From: Nitrospirillum amazonense
GTDB lineage: Bacteria; Pseudomonadota; Alphaproteobacteria; Azospirillales; Azospirillaceae
Assembly (NCBI RefSeq): GCF_007828035.1
Contig: NZ_VITV01000001.1
Span: 186,001-250,000, forward strand
DNA: 64,000 nt
Reading direction: 5' to 3'
Shown: piece after piece, positions 29,225 through 37,968 of the stretch
How the letters are laid out: the number at the start of each line of letters is the position of its first letter
Numbering within the stretch: the stretch's first letter is position 1
Notes under the pieces: model-generated
Told to the model about the DNA's origin: nothing
The model's database searches: none
What the model saw: only the letters and a program-made list of their open reading frames with translations
Made by a program: the position numbers and the translations under genes

Positions 29225-29761
29225 TCACCCCTGGGGCACGACCAGGCCCTTGCCCTTGCACGCGGTGACGAAGTTCCCCAGCACGGGCCCTAGGGCCTGG
29301 GGCAGGACGGCCTGCGCGCGGGCGCGGCCCCGCTGCTGCACGCCCGGCATCTCCTTCAGCATCTTGGCCCCTGCCGGCGAATCGTAGAAGGCCAGGATGG
29401 CCGCCAGCTCCGCCTCCGTGAAGCGCGCGGCGTAGGCCTGGGCATAGCCGTCGATGACCGGCGCCATGGCCTTGCGGAAATCCGGCAGCAGCGTGTGCTC
29501 GAACAACGCGTCGACATCGGCCTCGCGCCCCGGGTTGGCGGCCTTCAGGTTGAAGGTCAGCGGCTGGACCGTGGCGCCCAGGACCTGCTGCATCAGGTCA
29601 TCGGCGTCGACCCTGTCCGCCAGCGCCCGGGCCAGTTCCAGGGCTTTGGGCGTTGGGGCGGCCATGGGGGTGGGGGATTGGGCGAGGCCCGATCCAGCCC
29701 ACATCATGACGACCATACACAGGCCGGCCATGCCAGCGGCGGTTCCCTTGCGCACTCCCAT
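29225..29761 (-). CDS. DUF2059 exported protein (copy 2)
   Basis: A 178-residue paralogue of the downstream gene. It has a signal peptide (GVRKG, hydrophobic core, cleavage near GLA-Q) and the DUF2059 domain with ALADRVDADDLMQQVLG and RFTEAELAAILAFYDSPAGA. Both copies end in CKG(E/K)GL and a PQG tail, which supports a tandem duplication. A GGGAGGGA sequence precedes the ATG at 29761. Function unknown. Confidence 0.78.
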   Translation of the reverse strand: MGVRKGTAAGMAGLCMVVMMWAGSGLAQSPTPMAAPTPKALELARALADRVDADDLMQQVLGATVQPLTFNLKAANPGREADVDALFEHTLLPDFRKAMAPVIDGYAQAYAARFTEAELAAILAFYDSPAGAKMLKEMPGVQQRGRARAQAVLPQALGPVLGNFVTACKGKGLVVPQG

Positions 29762-29850
29762 CCCTCCCTTGCCGTGCCCTGCGGGGCTTTATGCCCGCGA
29801 GCTTAGCGCCAGGGGTGCGGGATCCGGAAGATGGGGGCCGCCGTCTACAT

Positions 29851-29894
29851 CTAAATGTCAAACGCCGCCGCCCGGCATCCCGGACGGCGGCGTT
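29851..29894 (-). terminator. Terminator after the sulfate-binding protein gene
   Basis: On the minus strand AACGCCGCCG and CGGCGGCGTT (plus-strand 29885-29894 and 29861-29870) form a perfect 10-bp stem, followed by TGACATTTAG. It lies 25 bases after the stop. Confidence 0.65.
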
Positions 29895-29918
29895 GCGGTC
29901 TTTGCGGCGATGCAGGCC

Positions 29919-30926
29919 TCAGCCCGGCTGGTACAGCTGGTCGAAGCTGCCGCCGTCGGCAAAGTGGGCTTTGTGGGCGTCGTGCCAGCCACCGAAGGTG
30001 GTGATGTCGAACAGCTCCACCTTGGCGAACTTGTTCACCACCTCCTGCAGCACCACCGGGTCGCGCGGGCGGTAGAAGTGCTTGGTGGCCAGAATCTGCG
30101 CCGGCTGGGTGTACAGCGTCTGCAGGTAGGCCTCCGCCACCCGGCGGGTGCCGTGGCGGTCCACCACCTTGTCCACCACCGCCACCGGCGGTTCCGCCAG
30201 GACGGAGACGGACGGGGTCACCAGCTCGAACTCGCCCGGGCCCAGTTCCTGTATGGCCAGGTAGGCCTCGTTTTCCCAGGCCAGCAGCACGTCGCCCAGG
30301 CCACGCTGCACGAAGGTGGTGGTGGCGCCGCGCGCGCCGGTGTCCAGCACCGGCACCTTCTTGAACAGCGCCTTGATGAAGTCGCGGGCCGCCGCGTCGC
30401 CGCCCTTGGCACGGGCGTAGCCCCAGGCCGCCAGGTAGTTCCAGCGGGCGCCGCCGGACGTCTTGGGATTGGGGGTGATGACCTCCACCCCCGGCTTCAG
30501 CAGGTCCGGCCAGTCCTTGATGCCCTTGGGGTTGCCCTTGCGCACCAGGAACACGATGGTGCTGGTGTAGGGCGTGGAATTGAAGGGCAGGCGCTTCTGC
30601 CAATCCTTGTCGATCAGGCCGCCATTCTCGACGATGGCGTCGATATCGTAGGCCAGCGCCAGCGTGACCACGTCGGCCTCCAGCCCGTCGATGACGGCGC
30701 GGGCCTGCTTGCCCGACCCGCCGTGCGAGGTGTTGACGCTGACCTGGTCACCGCCCGAGGCCTTGGCCCATTCCTTGGCGAACAGGTCGGCATATTCCTT
30801 GTAGAACTCGCGCGTCGGGTCATAGGAGACGTTCAGCAGCTGCGAGGCGGAGCGCGCACGCACCGACCCCAGCAGGGCCACGCCGGCGGCACCCGCCATG
30901 GCGGTCAACAGTGTTCTGCGATGCAT
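29919..30926 (-). CDS. Sulfate/thiosulfate ABC transporter substrate-binding protein
   Basis: A 335-residue periplasmic binding protein of the Sbp/CysP family. The signal peptide is [15 protein letters not shown]..., with processing near RARS-A. Family features include [17 protein letters not shown] at the start of the mature protein, [21 protein letters not shown], the [18 protein letters not shown] block and WENEAYLA. These residues form the sulfate pocket. The ATG at 30926 follows AGGGGGAA. The gene is divergent from the sulfite reductase operon across a 526-base gap. The membrane and ATPase subunits are not in the window, so the transporter is split. Confidence 0.9.
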   Translation of the reverse strand: MHRRTLLTAMAGAAGVALLGSVRARSASQLLNVSYDPTREFYKEYADLFAKEWAKASGGDQVSVNTSHGGSGKQARAVIDGLEADVVTLALAYDIDAIVENGGLIDKDWQKRLPFNSTPYTSTIVFLVRKGNPKGIKDWPDLLKPGVEVITPNPKTSGGARWNYLAAWGYARAKGGDAAARDFIKALFKKVPVLDTGARGATTTFVQRGLGDVLLAWENEAYLAIQELGPGEFELVTPSVSVLAEPPVAVVDKVVDRHGTRRVAEAYLQTLYTQPAQILATKHFYRPRDPVVLQEVVNKFAKVELFDITTFGGWHDAHKAHFADGGSFDQLYQPG

Positions 30927-31088
30927 TCGGATTCCCCCTAGGTAGTGCGAGCCCCGGCCCGGAGTCCGATGTCCTGACCCCGGGGCCCCGGCGAAGGAGG
31001 GCGCATCCCCTGTGACAGGACACCGCACCCCATCCGCGCTGTTGACGCCCATGACAAACGACACCGCAATCTGTGTCAACCGAAACAT

Positions 31089-31113
31089 TAATAACAGATA
31101 ATTGATGTTATTA
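31089..31113. promoter_or_regulatory. AT-rich inverted repeat in the sbp/cysG gap
   Basis: TAATAACA (31089-31096) and TGTTATTA (31106-31113) form a perfect 8-bp inverted repeat with a 9-base AT-rich spacer. It lies between the divergent sulfate-binding and cysG genes in an otherwise GC-rich region, so it is a good candidate operator for a sulfur regulator. The rest of 30927-31452 shows no gene; a TTGACG (31436) and TACAAT (31461) pair is 19 bases apart and would overlap the cysG start. Confidence 0.5.
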
Positions 31114-31452
31114 TGAGGTGCGCCGATTTCCTAGCGGCCATTATCCCGCCAAGCCAAAGCTTTGCCCGGATCCGCGCCGATTAACCAAAATGAGTCTGTG
31201 GAATTGGAAGCGGATCACACCATGTCGGCGCATGGCAGTGTTGCGGCCCACCCCCCGTTCCGGGCGCCATCACCATCACCTTTCCCGCAATTTTGTCACA
31301 GAAGCTTGAAGGAAAATGGTTTTCCATAACGTGAGACCGTCATCGCGACCATGGCGCGGGGCTTGGGACTATCCGAATGCCAGGACGCTGGAACCTCGAC
31401 AAACATGCCGTTTACGAACACATTATGAGGGAACATTGACGCTTTCACAGGA

Positions 31453-32949
31453 ATGTTCCGTACAATGCCCGCCGCCTTCCCCCTGTTCCTGACACTGACC
31501 GGCCAGACGGTGCTGATCGTCGGCGGGGGGGAATTGGCCCTGCGCAAGGCGCGCCTGGTGGCGGGCGCCAGCGGCGACGGCCGGGGCGCGCGCCTGGTGG
31601 TGGTGGCGCCAGATGTGCACCCGGATCTGGCCGCGCTAGCCGCGGAGGTGCGCCGCCGCCCCTTCGCCGCCCATGATTTGGACGGGGTCACCCTGGTGTT
31701 CGCCGCCGGCGAGGATGAGGATGAGGCGGCCCTGGTGGCCGACTTGGCCCGCGCCCGGGGCCTGCTGGTGAATGTGCCGGACCGCCCCGCCCTGTCCACC
31801 TTCATCATGCCCGCCATCGTCGACCGGGGCCCTATCACCGTCGCCATTTCCACCGGCGGCACCTCACCCGTCCTGGCCCGCCGCCTGCGCGCCCGCATCG
31901 AGGCGGCGCTGGAACCGGGCCTGGGGCGCTTGGCCACCTTCCTCGACGGCTTCCGCGCCGCCGTCCGCGCCGTGAAATCCGACGAGACCGCGCGCCGCCG
32001 CTTCTGGGAACGGGTGATCGATGGCCCCATCGCCCAGCGCTTCCTGGCCGGCGACGAGGCTGGCGCGCATGAGCAACTGGTGAAGGTGCTGAACGCCGCC
32101 GAAAGCGCGGAGGGCGGCTCCGTCGCCTTGGTGGGCGCCGGCCCCGGCGACCCGGATCTGCTGACCCTGCGTGCCCTGCGCGTGCTGCAGAACGCCGACG
32201 TGGTGGTGCACGACAAGCTGGTTGACGACCGCATCCTGGATTACGTCCGCCGCGACGCCCGCCGCGTCTATGTCGGCAAGTCCAAGTCCTGCCACACCGT
32301 CAGCCAGGATGAGATCAACGCCCTGCTGGTGCGCGAGGCCCAGGCCGGCCACCGTGTCGTCCGGCTGAAGGGCGGCGACCCCTTCGTCTTCGGCCGGGGT
32401 GGCGAGGAGATGGCCGTGCTGCGCGCCGCCGGCGTGGCGGTGGAACTGGTGCCCGGCATCACCGCCGCCGTGGGCTGCGCCGCCGCCACCGGCATTCCCC
32501 TGACCCATCGCGGCCTGGCCCAGGGCATCACCCTGGTGACCGCGCATGGCGCCGCCGCCGAGGGCGGCTCGGCCGAGCCCGCCATCGACTGGACGGCCCT
32601 GGCCCGCCTGGACCACACGCTGGCCGTCTATATGGGCCTGAGCAAAGCCGGCCTGGTGGCCGAGCGCCTGATCGCCGCCGGCAAGGCGCCCGGCACCCCG
32701 GCCGCCGTGGTGCAGAACGGCACGCGTCCGGACCAGACCCTGGTCGTGGGCCGGCTGGCCGACCTGGGCGCGCTGGCCGCAGGCCTGACTGGCCCCGCCC
32801 TGATCCTGGTGGGGGAGGTCGTGACCCTGGCCGACCCCGCAAAAATCGCCGCCTCCGACATCATCACCGACATTTTCACCACCCTCAGCTCCACTCCGGG
32901 CCGCCTCGGCGACACGACCCCGGAAAATGGGCTGAAAGCCGCCGTCTGA
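31453..32949 (+). CDS. cysG: Siroheme synthase CysG (dehydrogenase/ferrochelatase plus methyltransferase)
   Basis: A bifunctional enzyme making sirohaem from uroporphyrinogen III for the sulfite reductase downstream. The N-terminal precorrin-2 dehydrogenase/ferrochelatase part has the NAD motif VLIVGGGELALRKA and VNVPDRPALSTFIMPA. The C-terminal methyltransferase (from ~residue 220) has VGAGPGDPDLLTLRAL, VRLKGGDPFVFGRGGEE and VPGITAAVGCAAATGIP. Length 498 residues is slightly longer than usual because of a tail. The ATG at 31465 is an alternative start. It leads a five-gene operon. Confidence 0.95.
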   Translation: MFRTMPAAFPLFLTLTGQTVLIVGGGELALRKARLVAGASGDGRGARLVVVAPDVHPDLAALAAEVRRRPFAAHDLDGVTLVFAAGEDEDEAALVADLARARGLLVNVPDRPALSTFIMPAIVDRGPITVAISTGGTSPVLARRLRARIEAALEPGLGRLATFLDGFRAAVRAVKSDETARRRFWERVIDGPIAQRFLAGDEAGAHEQLVKVLNAAESAEGGSVALVGAGPGDPDLLTLRALRVLQNADVVVHDKLVDDRILDYVRRDARRVYVGKSKSCHTVSQDEINALLVREAQAGHRVVRLKGGDPFVFGRGGEEMAVLRAAGVAVELVPGITAAVGCAAATGIPLTHRGLAQGITLVTAHGAAAEGGSAEPAIDWTALARLDHTLAVYMGLSKAGLVAERLIAAGKAPGTPAAVVQNGTRPDQTLVVGRLADLGALAAGLTGPALILVGEVVTLADPAKIAASDIITDIFTTLSSTPGRLGDTTPENGLKAAV

Positions 32950-32962
32950 AGAGGATAGTCCC

Positions 32963-33265
32963 ATGGCCCGCGTTACCGACGCCCCCAAGGTCGTCACCGC
33001 CAACCGCCTGCAGGACGGCGCCGTCGTCTGGCTGACCGCCGCCGGTACGTGGTCCACCCGCGTGGCCGATGCCCAAGTGCAAACCGAGGCGCCAGAGGCG
33101 GAGACGGCCCTGGGCATCGCCCGCGCGTCCGCCGCCCGGCAGGAGGTGGTGGAGCCCTATGCCGTGGACGTGGCGGTGGAAGCCACCGGCCCCCGCCCCC
33201 TGAAGACGCGGGAGTGGATCCGTGCCGCGGGCCCCAGCATCGACGCCATCCCCACGGCGGCGTGA
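32963..33265 (+). CDS. DUF2849 small protein of the sulfite reductase operon
   Basis: A 100-residue soluble protein matching DUF2849: KVVTANRLQDGAVVWL at the start, a middle block with Arg and Ala, and EPYAVDVAV later. In alphaproteobacteria this small protein is found almost only next to sulfite reductase genes, which suggests an accessory or regulatory role; its biochemistry is unknown to me. It lies 13 bases after cysG and 24 bases before cysI. Confidence 0.85.
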   Translation: MARVTDAPKVVTANRLQDGAVVWLTAAGTWSTRVADAQVQTEAPEAETALGIARASAARQEVVEPYAVDVAVEATGPRPLKTREWIRAAGPSIDAIPTAA

Positions 33266-33289
33266 CGTCGGCGCCCCCAAAATTCCCGC

Positions 33290-35041
33290 ATGAATGAAGA
33301 CCACATCGAGCTTGCCGTCATGAGCCCCTCCGCCGCCGCCCGTCAGATCGACCCTCCCGCCAACGGCCTGCCCAGCCACGCCGGCATCTACCACTACGAC
33401 CAGGTGGACCGGGATTTCCTGAAGGAGCGGGTGGAGCAGTTCCGCCGCCAGGTGGCCCGCCGCCTGGCCGGGGAGCTGACGGAGGACGAGTTCAAGCCGC
33501 TGCGCCTGATGAACGGCCTGTACCTGCAGCTGCACGCCTACATGCTGCGCATCGCGGTACCGTACGGCATCCTGACCAGCCGCCAGGTGCGCCAGTTCGG
33601 CCGCATCGCCCGGCAGTACGACAAGGGCTTCGGCCATTTCACCACCCGCCAGAACCTGCAGTTCAACTGGATCAAGCTGGTGGATGTGCCGGCCATCCTG
33701 GACCTGCTGGCCGAGGTGGACATGCACGCCATCCAGACCAGCGGCAACTGCATCCGCAACGTGACCTCGGACCAGTTCGCCGGTGTCGCCAGCGATGAGG
33801 TGGTGGACCCCCGCCACTATGCCGAGGTGCTGCGCCAGTGGTCGACCCTGCACCCGGAATTCTCGTTTCTGCCGCGCAAGTTCAAGATCGCCATCACCGG
33901 CAGCAGCGCCGACCGCGCCGCCATCTGCATCCACGACGTGGGCCTGATCGCCAAGCGCGACGCCGAGGGTGCCGTCGGGTTCGAGGTCTATGTCGGCGGC
34001 GGCCTGGGCCGCACGCCCTTCATTGCCAAGAAGCTGCGCGACTTCCTGCCCGAGGATGAGCTGATCGCCTATCTGGAGGCGGTCTTGCGCGTGTACAACG
34101 CCTATGGCCGGCGCGACAACATCTACAAGGCGCGCATCAAGATCCTGGTGCACGAGCTGGGCATCGACGCCTTCCGCGACGAGGTGGAGGCCGAGTTCGC
34201 CCGCATGCCGGTGGCCCAGTACCGGCTGGAGCCGGCCATCCTGGACGGCATCCGCGCCCGCTTCGCCGGCCAGCCCTATGAGGCGCTGGAGCCCATCTCC
34301 GGCGTCCTGGCCCGCGCGCGGCTGGAGGACCAGGCCTTCAACCGCTGGGTCCGCACCAACGTCGCCGCCCACCGCCAGCCGGGCTACGCCATCGCCACCA
34401 TCACCCTGAAGCCGGCGGGCGGCATCCCGGGCGACGTCTCGGCGGATCAGATGGACGCCATCGCCGACCTGGCCGACCGCTACAGCTTCGGCGAGATCCG
34501 GGTGACGCATGAGCAGAACCTGGTGCTGGCCCATGTGCGTCAGGATGACCTGCCCGCCCTATGGACGGCGCTGGCCGACATCGGCTTCGGCGAGGCCAAT
34601 TCCGGCCTGATCACCGACATCATCGCCTGCCCCGGCCTGGACTACTGCGCCCTGGCCAACGCCCGTTCCATCCCCCTGGCCCAGCGCATTTCCGAGCGCT
34701 TCGCCGACCTGGACCGCCAGCACGACATCGGTGAGCTGAAGATCAAGATCAGCGGCTGCATCAACGCCTGCGGCCATCACCATGTCGGCCACATCGGCAT
34801 CCTGGGCGTCGACAAGAAGGGGGTCGAAGCCTACCAGCTGACGCTGGGCGGCTCGGCCGCCGAGGTGGGCGCCATCGGCGACATCCTGGGCCCGGCCCTA
34901 TCGGCCGATGAGACGCTGGACGCCATCGATGCCGTGGTCGGCATCTATCTGGACCGGCGCCAGGACGGGGAACGCTTCCTCGACACCCTGGCCCGCATCG
35001 GTCACACCCCGTTCAAGGACAAGGTCTATGCCGCTCATTGA
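33290..35041 (+). CDS. cysI: Sulfite reductase haemoprotein (ferredoxin/NADPH type)
   Basis: A 583-residue nitrite/sulfite reductase. It reduces sulfite to sulfide with six electrons at a coupled sirohaem-[4Fe-4S] centre. The cluster ligands are present as CPGLDYC and, further on, SGCINACGHHH (CX5C...CX3C pattern). Two ferredoxin-like half domains (HFTTRQNLQFNW and RVTHEQNLVLAHV) bind sirohaem. Sulfite rather than nitrite is favoured because cysG, DUF2849, DUF934 and cysH surround it. No flavoprotein CysJ is present, so a ferredoxin or another donor is likely. Confidence 0.9.
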   Translation: MNEDHIELAVMSPSAAARQIDPPANGLPSHAGIYHYDQVDRDFLKERVEQFRRQVARRLAGELTEDEFKPLRLMNGLYLQLHAYMLRIAVPYGILTSRQVRQFGRIARQYDKGFGHFTTRQNLQFNWIKLVDVPAILDLLAEVDMHAIQTSGNCIRNVTSDQFAGVASDEVVDPRHYAEVLRQWSTLHPEFSFLPRKFKIAITGSSADRAAICIHDVGLIAKRDAEGAVGFEVYVGGGLGRTPFIAKKLRDFLPEDELIAYLEAVLRVYNAYGRRDNIYKARIKILVHELGIDAFRDEVEAEFARMPVAQYRLEPAILDGIRARFAGQPYEALEPISGVLARARLEDQAFNRWVRTNVAAHRQPGYAIATITLKPAGGIPGDVSADQMDAIADLADRYSFGEIRVTHEQNLVLAHVRQDDLPALWTALADIGFGEANSGLITDIIACPGLDYCALANARSIPLAQRISERFADLDRQHDIGELKIKISGCINACGHHHVGHIGILGVDKKGVEAYQLTLGGSAAEVGAIGDILGPALSADETLDAIDAVVGIYLDRRQDGERFLDTLARIGHTPFKDKVYAAH

Positions 35042-35540
35042 CTCCGGAAAGCTGGTCGACGACGCCTGGGTGCGCCTGGGCGATGACGACGCCCTGCCGG
35101 CGGCGGACGTGCCCGTCATCGTCAGCCTGTCCCGCTTCCAGAAGGACCGCGCAACCCTGGTGGGCCGCAACGGCGGCCTGGGCGTCTGGCTCGCCAGCAA
35201 CCAGCACCCCAAGGACATCGCCGACCACCTGGCGGATTTCGCCCTGGTAGCGCTGGACTTCCCCAAGTTCCGCGACGGCCGCGGCTTCACCATCGCCCGC
35301 GAGCTGCGCGAGCACCTGGGCTATCGCGGCGTCATCCGCGCCACCGGCCACACCCTGCCCGACCAATATCTGGCCCTGGTCCGCTGCGGCGTCAGCCAGG
35401 TGGAGATTCCGGAAGGCCGCGATCCGGCGCTGTGGGCCCACGCCCTGACCGAGATCAGCACCGCCTACCAGGTGTCGGTGGCGGGCCCCCTGTCCATGGC
35501 GCGGCTGTCGCGCCACAAGAAGACGGAGCATGCAGCGTGA
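35028..35540 (+). CDS. DUF934 protein of the sulfite reductase operon
   Basis: A 170-residue soluble protein of the DUF934 family, found next to sulfite reductase in many proteobacteria and thought to assist electron supply or assembly. Family blocks are FPKFRDGRGFTIARELRE, GYRGVIRATGHTLPDQ and RCGVSQVEIP. The ATG at 35028 overlaps the cysI end by 14 bases, which implies translational coupling. The end overlaps the cysH start (GTGA). Confidence 0.85.
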   Translation: MPLIDSGKLVDDAWVRLGDDDALPAADVPVIVSLSRFQKDRATLVGRNGGLGVWLASNQHPKDIADHLADFALVALDFPKFRDGRGFTIARELREHLGYRGVIRATGHTLPDQYLALVRCGVSQVEIPEGRDPALWAHALTEISTAYQVSVAGPLSMARLSRHKKTEHAA

Positions 35541-36253
35541 CGGCGACAGGCGACCGGGCGGCCAATCTGGCCCGGACCTACGCCGGCCTGACGGGCCTGG
35601 CACTGCTGGAACCGCTGCTGACGCGGGAGCTGAAGGGCGAGATTGCCCTGGTCTCCTCCTTCGGGGCGGAATCCGCCGTGCTGCTGCACATGGTGGCGGA
35701 GATCGACCCGGCCACACCGGTCATCTTCCTGAACACCGGCAAGCTGTTCGGCGAAACCCTGCGCTATCGCCGTGAGCTGGTGGCGCGCCTGGGCCTGACC
35801 GACGCGCGGGAGATCAAGCCGCTGCCCGAGGACGTGGCGGCGCGCGACGCCGACGGCCTGCTGTGGCGCACGAACCCGGACGCCTGCTGCCGCTTCCGCA
35901 AGGTGGAGCCGCTGAACCGCGCGCTGGAGGGCTTCGGTGCCTGGATCACCGGGCGCAAGCGCTTCCAGGCCAGCACCCGCGCCGACCTGGTGACCATTGA
36001 GGCGGCCGAGGGGCGGCTGAAGGTCAACCCGCTGGCCGACTGGGACCGTGACGATCTCGTGGCCTATCTGGACCGCCATGACCTGCCGCGGCACCCGCTG
36101 GAGGCCGACGGCTATCTCTCCATCGGCTGCATGCCCTGCACCGACCGCGTCGCCCCGGGCGATGATCTGCGGTCCGGCCGCTGGGCCGGCATGGGCAAGA
36201 CGGAATGTGGCATCCATCTGCCGCTGTCCGCCGTGGCGGCGCCCTCCAGCTAA
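35537..36253 (+). CDS. cysH: Adenylylsulfate reductase (APS reductase, CysH family)
   Basis: A 238-residue thioredoxin-dependent reductase that turns activated sulfate into sulfite. The sulfonucleotide-binding fold shows LVSSFGAESAVLLHM and FLNTGKLFGETLRYR. The cluster cysteines Cys117-Cys118 (DACCRFRK) and Cys198/Cys201 (CMPC) mark the [4Fe-4S] APS-reducing type, not the PAPS type. The catalytic cysteine is Cys224 in KTECGIH. The GTG start at 35537 overlaps the stop of the upstream gene. CysND and CysC are not in the window. The gene ends 7 bases from a convergent gene. Confidence 0.93.
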   Translation: MTATGDRAANLARTYAGLTGLALLEPLLTRELKGEIALVSSFGAESAVLLHMVAEIDPATPVIFLNTGKLFGETLRYRRELVARLGLTDAREIKPLPEDVAARDADGLLWRTNPDACCRFRKVEPLNRALEGFGAWITGRKRFQASTRADLVTIEAAEGRLKVNPLADWDRDDLVAYLDRHDLPRHPLEADGYLSIGCMPCTDRVAPGDDLRSGRWAGMGKTECGIHLPLSAVAAPSS

Positions 36254-36260
36254 GCCCGCC

Positions 36261-37439
36261 TCAGCCCTGGGCCTCTTTCGGCACGGCCTGCGGGCCGGCG
36301 GCGGGCCCAAGGGCGGTGGAGCGCGAGGCGGCGTCGCGCGGCTTGAACACCTCGCGCAGCTTGTCCACCGCGGCATCGAACATGGCGAACACCGCCTCTA
36401 CGCTGTAGCCAGCCAGGAAGGCCGCGCCCAGCAGTGAGATCTGGGCGGAGGCCGTGGGTTCGATGGTGGCGACCACGCTCTTGTAGAACAGCCCGGTGGA
36501 CAGCCCCAGCGTCAGGCCCAGCGCCCGGCGCAGCACCATGCGGAAGCCCAGTTGCGGCATGAAGGAGGCATTGATCACCGCCTCCGTCAGCACCCGCGCG
36601 ATATAGGCGCAGGCACCCAGCAGCCCGAAAATCGCCGGCAGGACGTACAGCGTCAGCGCCGTGCCGGCGCTCCACGCCAATTCCACCGTGTGCAGCAGGA
36701 CCGTGTCGGCATCCTCCCCCGAGGGGGCGGCCGGCGCCCCGGCGTCCCGCCGCTGGCAGAAGCCGTGTGCATCGAAGCTGAGGGTCACGACACGGGAAAG
36801 CGGGTGGCAGATCCAGGGGGCGAGCAGCTTCGCCGCCGCCTGCCGCCGCAGTTGGACCAGCGGCTCCTGAGCCGCCGTCAGGGCGGAGGCTCCCGGGCTG
36901 GCGTTGGCGTCCGCGGCCCCCTCCCCCATGGGGCGCTGCGCCGCCGCCCCTTCGATGAACAACAGCTGGCGCACCCCGGTCTGGGCCAACAGGTTGGTGC
37001 CGTTGGCGGCGTGGATCTGCACGATGGCCGTGACCAGCGCCACGCCCACCAGCCACACGACGCCACTGCGTATGGTCCTCTGCACCAGCCCCGCCCGGGT
37101 CAGGGAGCGCCACCAGCCCGCCAGGCCCAATTCGCGCCGAAACTCGCGGATATGGCGCAGGCTGCCGCTGGTGGCCGGGGCGATGACCACCGACAGCGCC
37201 TGGTACACCACCCACAACGCCTGCTTATCCTCCAGGCTCAGCCGCTCCGGCGGGCTGGCGGTGACGCGCACCGCCGCGTCGATCACCGCCCGTTCCAAGG
37301 CCAGGCCCCGGCCGGCGGCGTAACCCAGCATGATGCGCACGTCATCCTGCCATTCGTCCCAGCGCTGGTGGTCGCGCGCATCCGTCCCGCCCGCGGCCGG
37401 CGCCGCGGCGATCCCGTCTCCGTTCGTTCCATCGGTCAT
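36261..37439 (-). CDS. Multi-pass membrane protein of unknown function
   Basis: A 392-residue inner-membrane protein. Hydrophobic segments are visible near residues 125-145, 255-290, 300-330 and 335-355, with a large extracytoplasmic region between the first two that holds two cysteines (WICHPLS, GFCQRRD). The tail is charged and ends in an Ala/Pro-rich stretch. I recognise no family. The ATG at 37439 follows GGGGAGGGG. It is transcribed leftward and convergent to cysH. Confidence 0.6.
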   Translation of the reverse strand: MTDGTNGDGIAAAPAAGGTDARDHQRWDEWQDDVRIMLGYAAGRGLALERAVIDAAVRVTASPPERLSLEDKQALWVVYQALSVVIAPATSGSLRHIREFRRELGLAGWWRSLTRAGLVQRTIRSGVVWLVGVALVTAIVQIHAANGTNLLAQTGVRQLLFIEGAAAQRPMGEGAADANASPGASALTAAQEPLVQLRRQAAAKLLAPWICHPLSRVVTLSFDAHGFCQRRDAGAPAAPSGEDADTVLLHTVELAWSAGTALTLYVLPAIFGLLGACAYIARVLTEAVINASFMPQLGFRMVLRRALGLTLGLSTGLFYKSVVATIEPTASAQISLLGAAFLAGYSVEAVFAMFDAAVDKLREVFKPRDAASRSTALGPAAGPQAVPKEAQG

Positions 37440-37549
37440 GGCCTGCCCCTCCCCGCCGCAAGATCTCAATTAAAGAGATATGCGACAGCAAAGTCTTTCT
37501 CTTTTTTTAAGACATTGGCATTCCGGCGGTTCGCCGCCATGCTTCGCCC

Positions 37550-37622
37550 GCCGGGGACGACCCCGGCCCAGCCATCCGCCATCCCCGGTGGCCGGCGTCC
37601 CTTCGGCGGGGACGGCCCCGCC
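37550..37622 (+). promoter_or_regulatory. Guanidine-II (mini-ykkC) riboswitch
   Basis: Two hairpins with the hallmark ACGR loops lie in tandem: 37550-37567 (7-bp stem GCCGGGG/CCCCGGC, loop ACGA) and 37605-37622 (7-bp stem GGCGGGG/CCCCGCC, loop ACGG), joined by 37 bases. The ribosome-binding site CGGAG at 37636-37640 follows at once, then the sugE start. This is the known layout of the guanidine-II class, which controls translation of guanidinium exporters of exactly this gene type. Confidence 0.88.
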
Positions 37623-37647
37623 CCTTCACACACACCGGAGAACCGCC

Positions 37648-37965
37648 ATGGCCTGGCTATGGTTGCTGCTGGCCGGCCTGTCCGAAGTGGGCTGGGCCGT
37701 GGGCCTGAAATACACCGACGGCTTCACCCGCCTGGTGCCGTCCGTCCTCACCATCGCCGCCATGGGCATCAGCCTCGGCATGCTGGGCCTGGCCTTGCGC
37801 ACCCTGCCGCTGGGCACGGCCTACGCGGTGTGGACCGGCATCGGCACGCTGGGCACCGTCGTCGCCGGCATCCTCCTGTTCAACGAGCCGGCGACGGCCC
37901 TGCGCCTGGCCTGCATCGGCCTGATCGTGGCCGGCATCGCGGGCCTGAAGCTGGCGCACGGGTAA
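37648..37965 (+). CDS. sugE: SugE/Gdx small multidrug resistance family guanidinium exporter
   Basis: A 105-residue four-helix SMR protein. The first helix carries the essential Glu in [15 protein letters not shown], and the GFTRLVPS loop marks the SugE/Gdx branch instead of the EmrE multidrug branch. Helix three has [15 protein letters not shown]. Gdx proteins export guanidinium in exchange for protons, which fits the guanidine-II riboswitch just upstream. CGGAG at 37636-37640 sets the ATG at 37648. The gene ends 3 bases from the convergent Nramp gene. Confidence 0.93.
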   Translation: MAWLWLLLAGLSEVGWAVGLKYTDGFTRLVPSVLTIAAMGISLGMLGLALRTLPLGTAYAVWTGIGTLGTVVAGILLFNEPATALRLACIGLIVAGIAGLKLAHG

Positions 37966-37968
37966 ACC

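Noticed and set aside
31118-31309. A 63-codon frame with a run of four His in the sbp/cysG gap
   Set aside because: No ribosome-binding site, no conserved character, and basic low-quality sequence; more likely chance in a regulatory gap.
31436-31466. TTGACG and TACAAT as the cysG promoter
   Set aside because: The spacing is 19 bases and the -10 would lie inside the start of the coding region; not convincing without transcript data.
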